Shown here piece by piece: positions 37,601-49,526 of a stretch of 64,000 bases of DNA (the stretch's first letter is position 1; the number at the start of each line of letters is the position of its first letter). The stretch covers positions 612,530 to 676,529 of the forward strand of contig CAJJDN010000029.1 in assembly GCA_905182985.1 (NCBI GenBank), read 5' to 3'. This DNA comes from Paramecium sonneborni (taxonomy: Eukaryota > Ciliophora > Oligohymenophorea > Peniculida > Parameciidae). Both the position numbers and the translations under genes were made by a program. Under the pieces are notes generated by a model. That model made no database searches. It saw only the letters and a list, made by a program, of their open reading frames with translations, and was not told the origin of the DNA.

Positions 37601-40600
37601 ATCTTTTGCTTGGATAATAGGATTCACATTATTGATGAGATCTGTAGGAATTATCAGCAGATTCGCATTATTCAACGCAAGTTTAAGTAGAACTATCAAA
37701 TTTACAATTTTTTAACCAATTATCACAATCATTTTCTGAGATGGGTATTCCTTAAAAGTTCGAACACATCTTTTCAGTACATTAATTATTATTAATACTA
37801 GTATCCCAAAAACAATGAGTTTAAGATTAATTCATTGTGCATAAAGTTAAGTTTTGTAATTCAGAGCAGTTTTTTATTTCTATGCATCCTATTCCACTTT
37901 CACCCCAAAAACAATTCTGATTAAAAATAGAACAATCCACTTCGTTCAACACCTAAGCAGAATTTAAAAGTTAACATAAATTATTCTACCAAATACATTT
38001 GACCCCATCAATTGTAACCTAACATCCAGCCTCATATAAATATTCATTACAAGATGTTTTCTTCAAGTCACACACGATATCACTCATTTTGATAGTTTAA
38101 AGATGGTTCATCTTGTTGCAATCTGAATGATCTTATGGAGGACTTTAATATTTGTATCACAAGTATTATTATTAGAGCAACTAGTATTGCACCAATAACA
38201 TTTTAATGATTTAGAGTATTAATATTCATATCTAATTTAACAACTACTCTAGTCTAAATAATCAATACATAATTTTTAATTACAATTAGAAGAACTGTAC
38301 TTACAACCTAAACCATCTATGGTGTAACGAAAATTACATTAACTTTATGTAAGATTATAGCCAATATTACATTTGATAAAGGCACAACCTTATCCTTAAA
38401 TATAATTCAAACCACAAATTGGAGAAATTAGTAAACATTCCAAATCTGTAACAGCTATTGTATTTTCAAGGCAATTTATATTATTAATTTTTTTGCATTT
38501 TCCTGATGACCATTAGTAATTATCATATTGAGCACATTAGTAATTCAATTTAATTTCTCCTTCATTATAAAAAACACATTTATTGTTATTATTTTATAAA
38601 ATATAGGAATAAAGGCAATCATAACAAATCTAATCTGTTAATAATGTTGTTGATAACCATCGTGAAGTACAATTAAGGGAGGATGTACTTTTTTCTTTGC
38701 ATGTTCTATCAAATTTACACACCTTATTAAATGACATTTTAACACTACCACAAGAAGAAGAACTTAGGTTAGAGCAATATAATGGGCAGTAACAACCTTA
38801 TCCACTTTGTTTTAAAATACAGTCAGTATTATAAGATTAACACTCTTCATTACTTTTACTTAAAGTAATATATTCACAAGTATTACATTATACCTCCTTA
38901 CATATTTTATTAATGTAAAGACATCTCTTTCTATTTTTAGTTATAGTAACATTGCATATAATATGATTAGTAACCCCATCACATGAAGATGCAGTATTCT
39001 AACAACCTTTTCCAACAGTTCCGTCTACATTTTTAGTCAATATGCATTCCTAATTTCTTCTCCAATTTAAACACTCACTTTCAGTAGTTGCAGTCTTATT
39101 ATCAACACATTCTAAATTTTTACATTTCTTGTTACTATCATCCCAAATACAAGGTTATTAATAAGAATCAATATTACATTCAAGTTTACTTTTATAATAA
39201 TAACAATATTATGATAAATTAACACAACTTTTAGTGATATTAGCTATTGTGCATTTATAATTAAAAGATTCACATTCTTGATGTGTTAAATTGCTAATTC
39301 CACTAATCTAACAAGAAAAAGATGAGTCAGCCTCTTTACATTATTGATAAACGTTATCCCATTAACAGGATTATCCTGAGATAGTTGATTTACAAACTTG
39401 TTCATCATGATATTCTACACAATAATCCTTTTTCTTTTCACATCCCTCAGAATTGAAATTACCTACTACAGTGCATTTAGGATTCCAAGCAAAACATTCT
39501 TAATGATTATTAAATATATTAGAGTTTGATAAGTGGCAGCCCTTCTATTCTAATCGTTTTTCGCATTTTGCTTGCATAGGATTGTAAATGCAACTATTCA
39601 TCCACTTTTAACATTCAATATTATTTTTATATAAATATTATGAAGCATCCGAACATTCTTTTATTTTACACACTGTCCCTGACCAAAAGCATTCCTCTCC
39701 ATTTTCTAGATTTAAATTACATTACTGTTCGGTTTTCAGATCAATACAATTAGTGGGCCATTTCATACACCCTGATCCACTATCTCCAATTATACATTTT
39801 TATGAATCTATTTTAAAATTAATACAATCATCGTTTGTTGTATAATTTGTTGGATTAGCACCAGAACACTCTTCATTTTCACATTTATTTTAAGTGGTAT
39901 TCCATCTACAAATATAACCTTATATAGTTGAAAAACACTATTCCTTTTAATATAATTGACATAATTAAAACTTTTTAATACAACCTTTTAAAACTAAAAT
40001 ATTAGTTTAAGAGAAAACATTAATTGTGCATTCTGGCAGCCAATCTTCACATTCTTATATAGATTAAAAGGTAGATGGAGCAGTATTACACTATTTTTAG
40101 ACACACCCATGTGATAATAAACAATGATTTCCTCTTGAATCAATTGTACAATCCTTTTCTTCATCTACATTATCGCAAGTATAATCTACACATCCAAATT
40201 ATTAAATATTTATTATACAATTTGCACTTACAAGTTAGCAAGCTTAACTACTAGAATAATATGGTAATTTTAATTAATTACACTCCAATAAAATACACTA
40301 ATTATTTAACCAAATGCATTATTATCCTTATGAATTTTTATCACAACCAATCTATTAGTAGATCTCTTCACATAAATACGGGGTGGTAATACAACCACCT
40401 TCTAGTTTTCCCATACAATTTCCAAATAATTTACAATCAGAATGTGTATATTCAGACGGTGCATGATAACATTATTTTAATTCACACTTTTAATTAATCC
40501 AAATGCATCCTTAATCTATTATAGAATAACAATCTTCTTCCCCAACATATTCCGAACAATTAGAAGGTCTATTCTTACATCCTCCATTTTGAGATGTAAC

Positions 40601-41536
40601 ACAATCCAAAGTTTTATCATAATCTTAGCATTAACGGTAATTATTGATAATTTTGAAAGCAGTTTCACATGTTTTTTTTTAACATTCTCCTTCGTAATAC
40701 TAGCATTTATTTCCTTAATTATCCATTATGCATCCTGCTTCACTTTTTGCCTCTATACAAGATTTCCTTATCACACAATGGATTCCATTGGTTGTACATT
40801 CACTTAAGTATGATCTACATTCATAATCAGTTTTATAAAAAAAATTATCACATTTTTTCTCCAAACACTTCCTTTTTCCATATAACCAAAAACATGTCTA
40901 TTTATTATTTAGAGTTGAGTAACATTAACTTTCCAACTTGTAATCTGTACATGATTCCATCTGTTAAATACAACCCTAACTTGTGCTATTCACTGTACAT
41001 CCTTTCAAACTTTCATTGCATCCTTCATGATCTTTTAAATATATTGGCAGATCTTCACATTTTTAAACCTCCTAACATTTCAATTCTTCCAATTTTTTCC
41101 ATACACAAAAAGTTCCTTTTTTACTCTTATTATCACACTCAATCTGATTTTAATAATTAATACAATCTCTTATTTCAATGCATTTTCTACCATCAGATAC
41201 ACATTAGAATGAAGCACTTTAACAATTTTCTTTATTGTAAATTAAGCAACCTTAAAAATCGATGCATTTACCTAAATGGAATCCATAATGTTAAAGTTTT
41301 CTACATTCTTCATGTCCATAATTTTTGCATTAGTTGTAATCCTCTTAATATATTTAATATTTCGATCCTGATTTTAAAACACATAGATCATCATCCCAAA
41401 TACAAATACTCGACTTTTAACAAATGTCACGATTTTGAATATGACCACAAACACACAATTTTGAAGGTTCAATACAAACTGCTTAATTAAGCGCCAAGAA
41501 TAACATTATCAATCTATTCAAATTCTATTAAATCAT
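34694..41536 (-). CDS. Giant surface-antigen-like protein: PSA-type Cys repeats, DUF4215, multi-pass C-terminus
   Basis: ATG 41536 to TGA 34694, about 2262 residues. A signal peptide (RLIMLFLALNQAVC) opens the protein. Next come about 1500 residues of repeated Cys modules, spaced like the Paramecium surface antigen (PSA) family: C-W/F...C....C....C..Y/N..C...GC, roughly 60-75 residues each. Two DUF4215 repeats follow (CGDGIIQINDEQCDDGN and CGNDILNSKYEQCDDGN). A 650-residue C-terminal part has many hydrophobic helices, so unlike GPI-anchored classical i-antigens this one would span the membrane. Two frame changes are explained by introns at 38132-38160 (29 nt) and 37039-37063 (25 nt); both begin GTG rather than GTA. 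Removing them makes the length a multiple of three and keeps Cys spacing. It shares its C-terminal plan with the gene at 12683. Role unknown; a surface receptor or coat protein is inferred. Confidence 0.85.
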
Positions 41537-42309
41537 AATAATTAATATAACATTGAAAAAGGAACAGAAATTTTTAAAAAAGCCTACATAAATTAATTAC
41601 ATACTATTTTATGATTTATTTTGCGATAAAAGATATTAAAAGCTTCTAAAATTTAAAAAAAATTCACTTCATAAGAATTATAATTTTCCAAAAAAGTTTA
41701 GATCAATAGAAGCTGATGTTACTTGAACCCAGTTTTTTACTTTCAGCCCCACATAAGTACTATACTTCCTTTGTATGACCTTTTTTGTGAGAAAATTACT
41801 TGACATAAATCAATATATTTATAATACGTACTCTCATAATTTGATAACAATAGTTTTTATTCTTTTTAAAAATTGCACTTTCAAACTAAAATCATTTCTC
41901 ATACTTAATAAATTGCTATTAAGTTCTCGATTCCTACTTTTCGACTAGAATTATAAAATTTGTAAAGAAAATTAACATGCAAGTAAATTGTTTTGTTATT
42001 TTTTATCTATTCAAAATAAATTTTTGAAATTTTTTTTTCTTGAACAAATATTTTCTAAATTTTTATTGTGAGAAAGCTTCATAGTTATTTGTTAAAATCA
42101 GCATGAAAAAATTAAATTCAAACCCTTCAGTAGTGAGTTAGCCTCATTTGAGAATAGTCAAGCTAAAAATATAGTAAATAAGAAAATAAGTTATATGCCT
42201 CTGGTTATTAAATTTATAATTGTTTAATTATTTTTGAAAATTAAATCATTATTTTTTAGTAATATTTTTAGATTATAAATTTTCACAAATAATTTTAGTT
42301 ATTATTTTT
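41537..42309. other. Intergenic; contains a GC-richer 90-bp island
   Basis: Upstream region of the giant minus-strand gene. About 41703-41790 is distinctly less AT-rich than its flanks and is not part of a readable protein. In genomes this AT-rich such islands are often structured RNAs, but I could not fold a tRNA or a box C/D snoRNA from it. The remainder is low complexity. Confidence 0.35.
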
Positions 42310-42890
42310 ATTTTTTATTTAAATTATAGAGATGGATTGAATAACTGTTTATTGTTTGGGAACTATAAAGCTTAATGTATCAAGTACTTTGAATTTAAAT
42401 TGTGTAGCTATTAATGCAAATTGATCTTGTGGAAATATTTGAGTAATATTATAATCATTTTTAATAAAGGCTTTCTTTATCATTTTCAAGGAATTGGCTA
42501 TATATGTAATCTAATAAATTAATATTTAAAACAATCTCCTTTTATTCAATCTTATAAAATGCAATAACACAGTTACTTAAGATTGCAGCAAGTTCATCAT
42601 TTAAAATTATTTCATCTTCAAATATTTATAATTATTTATTTCATAATACAAGAAATTTGGAAATTAAAGAGTCGAAACATTTAGCTTAATTAATTTATAT
42701 TGTACAAAGTAAATTAAAAATATCTTCTAGAACTAATATATAAGTAAATTACTTACTTTGATTTTAAATTTAAATAAATTCTTTTGTTATCTTTAAGTGT
42801 TTTAATATTCCTTCAATTGTAATCAAATAACATTTTAAAATGAAATTTAAAATATCCAATATATCTTCAGAGCAACTTTAATTTTAAAAT
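42310..42890 (-). pseudogene. Decayed helical protein fragment
   Basis: The minus strand reads LDILNFILKCYLI, ILVLEDIFNLLCTIQ, an in-frame TGA, then LNDELAAILSNCVIAFYK and INLLDYIYSQFLEND. The frame then changes to FIKNDYNITQIFPQDQ. The alternating helical pattern resembles HEAT-like helical repeats, but no family is certain. The TGA replaces a residue in otherwise continuous coding-like sequence, and the later frame change has no splice pair that I could find. The locus is likely broken or needs a different exon model. Confidence 0.4.
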
Positions 42891-43229
42891 AATATAAAAA
42901 ATTCTTATTTAGATTATTATAGGTATCATGATATAATAAATAAGCTTAAAATTATACTATTTTAAAAAAAAATACAAATAATGAGTTAGAAATAGTATTT
43001 GATGGGTTTAGAATAATATTTTATTATAGAATTAACAATTTTGAGGTTTGGTTATTATTTAAATTGGATATTTATTTATTTTATTTTACTTTAGAATTTG
43101 ATTAATTAAGTGAGTTTCTTTTCATAAAAATTTTTTTTATTAATTTAATTAATTATTCTTATAAAATAAATTGTTTTTATTCTAAATTAAATATAAACAA
43201 TGAACTCAATTATTTAATTTTATTATTCA

Positions 43230-45295
43230 TTATTCAATGTTGTAGATTAGAATATGCTGAATAATGCATCTTTTCCCTATTACAATAACTTTTGAATACT
43301 GATAATCCTATCCAATTGAAATAAACAGGCATCTTTTCTCAAGAGAGTTAACAAAATTAGATTTTTGAGAATAAAAATTCTAGAAAATTTTGTTGATAAA
43401 ATCGAATCAGCAAGTATATTTGAATCCTAAAAAGAATTTTGATTGGAATAATCTTAAAATTTTTTGATTTCTTTATCTCAAATAAATTACTAACTTTAAT
43501 TCAAGAAAATTATGAGAAATTAGGCGTAATAATTGAAAATTATCAAACTTTTATGAAGAACAATACTGAGTTTACTGAGAAAATATAATAAAAAATTTAT
43601 TATTTGCAAATAAATTAAATCATTCAGAACTTCAAAGAATATTTACAAAACATTCAAAAAATTATTAAAATTATAAAGAATTTAAATAGAAACAAATCAT
43701 TCAATTCAATAATTTATAATAATTTAAATATTTGAATAACTATTATAATTATTAATTTAAAATTTTAAGGATAGGATGAATGAATAATAAAAAGATCAAT
43801 CATTAAATCATAATGATGAAACAGCTGAAAGGGAAGAACTTTTAAGGTAGAAAGAATTTGTTTAAGATTAATAAAATAAACTTGAATTGAAAACTAAAAT
43901 TTCCTAACTTGATAATTTGAAGAAGAAACTTCTGGCTTACCAGCTGCTACTCTAAACTAACCAAAATTTTGGAAGCAGCTTAAAGTCTCATAGAAAATTC
44001 TTTACTTTAATAAAATTATCCCACTTTTGTAAATATCTTTAAATAAACAAAATTATAAGAATTAATAAAATTGCTAGAATTTATCAATTTTGATGAGTTT
44101 CTAAATTTCGGTAACTCATCAAAGTAGAAAGGTTTGATAGAATACCTATAATTCATTTGTCAATAGAAGATAGAGGGAATTTGGAGAGTTGTTTATTGAA
44201 GAATCTCAATCCTTGTAAGTATATGGTATAAATTATTGAAAGCCTACCTATTGAGAAATCTTAAAAATGTGAGTGAGGAAAAATTCAATATATCAGAGTT
44301 GAAATTGCAGAAAGAAAAATTTGAAAATTTATGAATTGAATTGGAGAAAATACAGGATTTAAGCAAATATTCTAACATAAATTAGAGAGAGATTGGCCAT
44401 TTGATTTAATTAGCTTCCAAAACAACAAACATACTGATTAAAACATTGCAAGCCTTTGAAAATATAGATAAAGGAATTATTTTTAATGTTGATGAGTGAA
44501 GAATTAACAAATTTATAAAGCTTACAAAGTCAATACAAACTTAAATCTGTGGATTATTAAAGCAGTATACTTTAGTATCAATAAGAATTAAAGGAGAAAA
44601 AAATAACAATTAGTCAATAACAAAACTAACTAAGATGAATTTATTTAATTTTCTTCAATAATAGAAAACAAAAAGAAATTAATTAAATTTAAGAAGATGA
44701 TTATGCTGTTGTTGAAAGGAATGGTAAGAAATTTAAAATTTATATCAAAGAGAATTGAAGTGCTTACTTATTATCTATTATTAAAGAGACAAAATTATAA
44801 TAATAAAAAATAAAAGATTTAATAAATTATTTGAAAAAATTAATATTTTCTCTAATAAACTTAATCAAATTCAAAGATATCAAAAATAAATTTAAACTAA
44901 ATTCTAATAAAAGTTTTAAGATCGATTTTATAACTTACTAAGAACTTTTCATGAGCAAATTAACAATGACTAAACTCTATTTATAATAAAAGGAAGACGA
45001 AAGTTGTGATCTATACTTTGAAAGAATCTCATCTAATTTATCTAAAGGATCAAAAGATACAGTGATGAGTAAAAAATAAACGAATATTTCGGATTTTCTC
45101 AATTCTTTTAACTCGTATTGTTTAGCAAAATTATCAAGTATATTTAAACATCACAATATTATAAGAATTTATGATATAATAGGTTAAAAACTTTATTTAT
45201 AAGAATATGAAGTAGAAAAATATGATGAAAAATCTAATAAAAAATTAGGTGTATTTGATACTTTAAATTCTCAATTATTTTTTAAATTCAATTGA
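43230..45295 (+). pseudogene. Decayed coiled-coil gene with several in-frame TGA
   Basis: A 2-kb stretch is coding-like in changing plus-strand frames. It includes an early Cys-containing part (CRLEYAEQCIFSLLQ) and long coiled-coil segments (IENYQTFMKNNTEFTEK, EFVQDQQNKLELKTK). A C-terminal part ends at TGA 45293 (SCDLYFERISSNLSKG, then KLSSIFKHHNIIRIYD). At least four in-frame TGA occur inside otherwise continuous coding sequence: KEF*LEQ, ENL*IEL, VDE*RIN and KEN*SAY. There are also several frame changes. Tiny introns might explain a few frame changes but not the TGA codons. It looks like a member of the coiled-coil/Cys-rich scaffold group that has lost function. Ends are approximate; the C-terminal WD40 part of its likely relatives is not seen. 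Confidence 0.5.
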
Positions 45296-46198
45296 ATTTT
45301 TTTTCTATTATTTGAAATAAGAAGTAAATATTAAACTTAATCTTTGTTTTTGTATTTGTAAATAAACACCAACTAAAAAAATTATTCTATTTTGAAGTTT
45401 AAAAAAATATTTAATCATTTAAAAAATGTCTTGAGGGTAATTTTGTTGATAATTTCATCACTCAAAATTTTTAAAATTAGATTTAATATACAATCTGATT
45501 GTTAATAAGGTCATAATTAATTATCTAAAATATATTTACTTATGCGCGAACTAGAATTTTTAGAAGGTTTTTGTAATTAGATTTTCCTTGGACCTTAATT
45601 TCTTCATTCCATTAATAATAATGTTTTATTAGATAGAAATTAATTAAAACAAAATAATAGAATTACAAGTTAAAATAAAATATTTTAAAATAATAAGAAA
45701 ATTTTCGATAAAATGTTCTATTGAAGTGCATGAGAATGTCATTAGCTTGTTGGAATAGAGTTTATTGTCATTAATGTCTTAAAAATGTAGATCACTTGGT
45801 GATATAGGATTAAGAAACTTTCAATAAATTAGAAAAAGAAAAAGTAGAAGAATTATATTAATGAAATCGTTAATTTAGGCTACAAATTATTCATATTCAT
45901 TAAACCAAATCCATTTAAATAATAATCTTTGTTTAATTAGGATTCTTACTTTTAATTTATTAAAGAATTCTAAGGCAATATAATTTATACTGAACTAAAT
46001 ACAAGAAATTTCTAAGATTTATCAAATCATTTATTATTATAATAATTAATCATTTAATTTTAGTTAAATTTATTATTCCTTTAATTCCCTAGAAGATATG
46101 ATTCGTAAATTTTACATTTCATTAAAAAATTAAGAACTTTTAAATTTCTATCTGAATCTAGATCAATCTTATATTCTAAATTCCAATTTTAACTTATC
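45296..46198. other. Intergenic; zinc-finger-like scrap at 45.7-45.85 kb
   Basis: About 45715-45860 on the plus strand reads in two adjoining frames KCSIEVHENVIS and ACWNRVYCHQCLKN, then a coiled stretch (FNKLEKEKVEELYQ). The Cys/His order resembles part of a RING or IBR zinc finger split by a frame change. No start or full domain is present, so this is listed only as a possible remnant. Confidence 0.35.
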
Positions 46199-48683
46199 TC
46201 ACTCTTTATGTAAAAATCGAAACCTCTGAATCATCCTTTTTAAGTATCAATAAGTTACATTATTTTATTTTTTTTCATGATATACCAAATCCCATATTTT
46301 TCTCCATTGTTATAGCCTCCTTATTCAATTTGAAGGGATTGACTGAATTTTTTAAAACTATACTTGATAAAACTCTCTTAGATTTCAATCCATTATCCAC
46401 TTTTTATACTATTGTTTTAATATGTTCCTCCTCCACTTAAATTATATATGTTAAAATTAGTTATTACACAATCCTTTTTTAATATACTATTTCCCATTTA
46501 TTCGATTTCTATCCATTTAAATAATTTCCGGTATATAGTAGAGGAAAATAACTGAGATATATATTATAATGAAAATACCTTCGATAATACTTTGATAATT
46601 CAATCCATTTTCCTTATTTGATTGCTTTATAATTGTAAAACCCACCTGCTCTTTTGGTTGTCCTTTAAAATTAATTTTTTACATAGAGTTATTTTTATCT
46701 TTTAAAGTCCATTTTCCAACTTTAAATCCATTCTAATAATTTCCTTAATTAATTACTTCACATTGACTAAATTTAAAATTTTAATACTTAGAAAAATTTT
46801 CATCCAACTCAATCCACTTATTATTTTTTTAATAATTTTCATTATACATTCCTCCACCTCTATTTATTATAAATCTTATAGAAGTACATGATTTATATTT
46901 CTTCAAATTGTGATGGTTTATATTTTACTTCCCAATTGCCCAACTTATGTCCATTATAATAATTTCCGTTCAACGTCACTTTACAAAAACTACAAAACAA
47001 TAGATATATTATAATCACTCCCAAAAGTTTTGATGCAATTCAGTCCATTAACCAAATTTCATACCCTTATGATCATATTCTCCACCTCCACTATCATATA
47101 ATAATATACTAACATTTTCTCATTTTCATTATTAATTATATCCCAATGATTATGTTTTCTTCCTTATTTGTATTCCCCTACTTAAGATATACAATTTGAT
47201 GAGAATAACCCAACATAATAATTTTTATTAAAAGTTATCCACTTACCGTTTTTATACCCCTATAAATTGTAAGAACCACCTCCTCTTAAATATTATTAAA
47301 AAATAAACTACAAAATTTAATATGAGTTGTATGAGATAATATTCCAATATTAAAATTTCTTTCCATTTAAATAACAACCTTCATTTAATAAAAGACAAAA
47401 ACTTCAATATTTTTTCAAATAAAATTTACTTATTAAATTTTGTACTTAATTCTCTCCAATTCCCATTTTTTAATCCATTTTATAAATATATTCCCCCAGC
47501 GCTATGCAAAATTTAAATAAAATACATAATTTTTTTTTAATATATGAAATCCCATTATCCAATTTTCTTTCCATTTTCATATTCTCCAACTAAAGTAACC
47601 CAGCAATATTCATGGAACTTTTCATGTAATTCAATCCATTTCCCTTATTTTGCCCCTTATTTATTATATATTCCTCCTCCTCTAAGAATAACTCAGCTTA
47701 TTAAATACATTATTTGATCTTTCAAAAAAATTTTCCACTTGCCACATTTATTTTCTTTATAATACTCACCAATTTATACAATATAAAATATTCTTAATAT
47801 TTATATTTTATTTTTACTTATTAAAATGATGTAGTAATTCTATCCAAAGTCCTAACTTCATTCCCTTCTCATTATATAGTCCCCCTCCTCTAAAAATTAA
47901 ATGAAATCTTTACATCAGTTAATCTTCTTAAATGATCTCCCAATATCCTTCTCTAAATCCAACTTTATATTAACCAACAAAAAAGACTTTTGATTTGCTA
48001 CTTTAAAATTAATAAAATTACTTAGAAAAATATTAATATAATTCAATCCATTTTCCTATACGTTACCCTTTTTAGTTGTATTATCCGCCTCCTCTTAAAA
48101 TATAAATTGAATGCTTTTCTACATAATTTTATTTTGATATATTGTTTTCCAATATCCAACTCTTTTTCCTTCCAAGTATTCTCCCTAGTATGTAATTTCA
48201 GCGAGACTTAGATTTCGAAATTAAAATAAATTACTCCCAATAATTTTCAAATATTTCAATCCAAGGACCCACCTTTTTCCCAAAAGAATCATATAATCCG
48301 CCAATATTTAGATTTTCACCCTTCCAAAACGCATTCCATTTTCCAACTTTTTTATTTTAAATACATGATCCTTCCCATCTTAAATTTTTAATTTGTTAGA
48401 AATTATAAAATCCGTTTTATAAAGATTACGAAAAACTATCTATTTTCTCTCTATTTTTTTTGAAATTATTGTACATTCTTATTATCTCTCCATCTCTGAC
48501 GTAATTTATTATTTTAGTTGTATCATTGTATTATAATAAACATGTTACGAATTTCGATTTCCAATCCTGATCTCCAAAATAGCCATAGAATAATTTTGCT
48601 TTTCTATACTGTATAGAATTTTCTTAAACAGGAAAGTTTAGTTCTTTTACTTCGAATTACATCAATTCAAGCTCTTAATACAT
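46199..48683 (-). CDS. MORN-like tandem repeat protein with 18 tiny introns
   Basis: ATG 48683 to TGA 46199. Removing 18 introns of 21-32 nt, 469 nt in total, leaves 2016 nt or 671 residues in one frame. After a 130-residue N-terminal part the protein is built from repeats of about 45 residues: [I/L]-GGG-x-Y-[N/D]...G-K-x-G-x-W-IEL...F, then GEY-x-NG-[K/R]-x-G-x-W. These Gly/Tyr/Trp repeats resemble MORN repeats and are abundant in Paramecium. MORN-type sheets bind lipid or cytoskeletal partners; which applies here is unknown. Introns fall at two fixed phase-2 sites per unit: just before GGG and after the WIEL...F segment. Examples are 48207-48234, 46343-46363 and 46236-46258. Without this splicing the locus looks shredded. 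A decayed relative lies at 31640-32135. Confidence 0.85.
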
Positions 48684-49245
48684 TTTATTTTTTATTAAAA
48701 TAAATATTTGAAAGAACTTTTTCTTTATAATTTATATCACAAACAAATTTCATATTTATCAATTCTAAAATTTATATTTATTAATATTGTTCAATGAATC
48801 TAATTAGGTGCTCATAAAATTTTTGTTGCAGATTAATTTCTTTAATTATTAAGTTTTTATTCAGATTCATTGTTTTATTTCTAAGTAAAAAAGATTTTAG
48901 TTCATTAATTATTTACATACATCACTGAAAACTTTAATCAAATTCTTTAATAATGAGAACCTTTTTTGAGTCTCTTTATCTTAAAATTTCTTTTGACTAT
49001 TTTGAAAATTGCATTCTTTAAGATTTTCAATTAAATAGAGTTTCTTTAGAAGTATATCCATCAATATTCAACCTATTAAATTATTGATATTAGAAGTATC
49101 ATTAATAATATGCTTGGCCTATCTAAGCTAGAGATTATAAAGTAATTGGATTAATATCCACTTCAATAATTATAAAAACTCTTATGCAAGAAAATAATTT
49201 ATTTTTCTATGATTAGTCATTAATGGGGGAATTATTTAATCATAA
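48684..49245. other. AT-rich spacer
   Basis: Upstream region of the minus-strand repeat gene. Several frames are open on the plus strand because TGA is rare here, but none has a recognisable product. Confidence 0.4.
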
Positions 49246-49526
49246 TCATTGGCTCATGCTAAATTAGCCATATTCGAGAATACCAATCAAGACAAGTGAT
49301 TCTTAAAAGTTATTACAAAATCTAAGCTTATCTCTTAGATTAGGAAGTTTGTAAATATAATTGATCTAAGTTAGTATTATGCAATTTTTATTTCGTTTAT
49401 TCTCGTAGCAAAAAGAAATTATAATTTTCAAACTTATTCTTTGTAATTAAAAAATAATATTACAACGGGATTATAAGGCATGCTCTAAGCACAATCGTAC
49501 AGATCATAATTGTAATATTCATACAT
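49246..49526 (-). CDS. Possible small protein, one intron
   Basis: ATG 49526, TGA 49246-49248. With one intron at 49402-49433 (32 nt, GTTTGA...GAG) the frame is 82 residues and the spliced length a multiple of three. The sequence reads like protein: MYEYYNYDLYDCAQSMPYNP, VVILFFNYKEQ, then ILTQINYIYKLPNLRD and SLVLIGILEYGQFSMSQ. Upstream on the same strand another coding-like piece (CSNCFPVWKLKSQDSIVRV) may be an earlier exon, in which case this is the 3' end of a longer gene. Other frames are open too, so confidence is low. Not recognised. Confidence 0.35.

Noticed and set aside
36949..41490. Plus-strand open frames at 36949-37134, 40589-40807, 40669-41160 and 41209-41490
   Set aside because: They are antisense shadows of the giant Cys-rich minus-strand gene, whose frame is continuous and shows regular Cys spacing.
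41700..41795. tRNA or box C/D snoRNA in the GC-richer island
   Set aside because: A GGGTTCAAG-like element is present on the minus strand, but no matching stem, D-arm or C/D box pair could be formed by eye.
46440..46520. Apparent frameshift in the MORN-like repeat gene
   Set aside because: A 32-nt intron at the standard position before GGG explains it, and the whole gene then has a length divisible by three.
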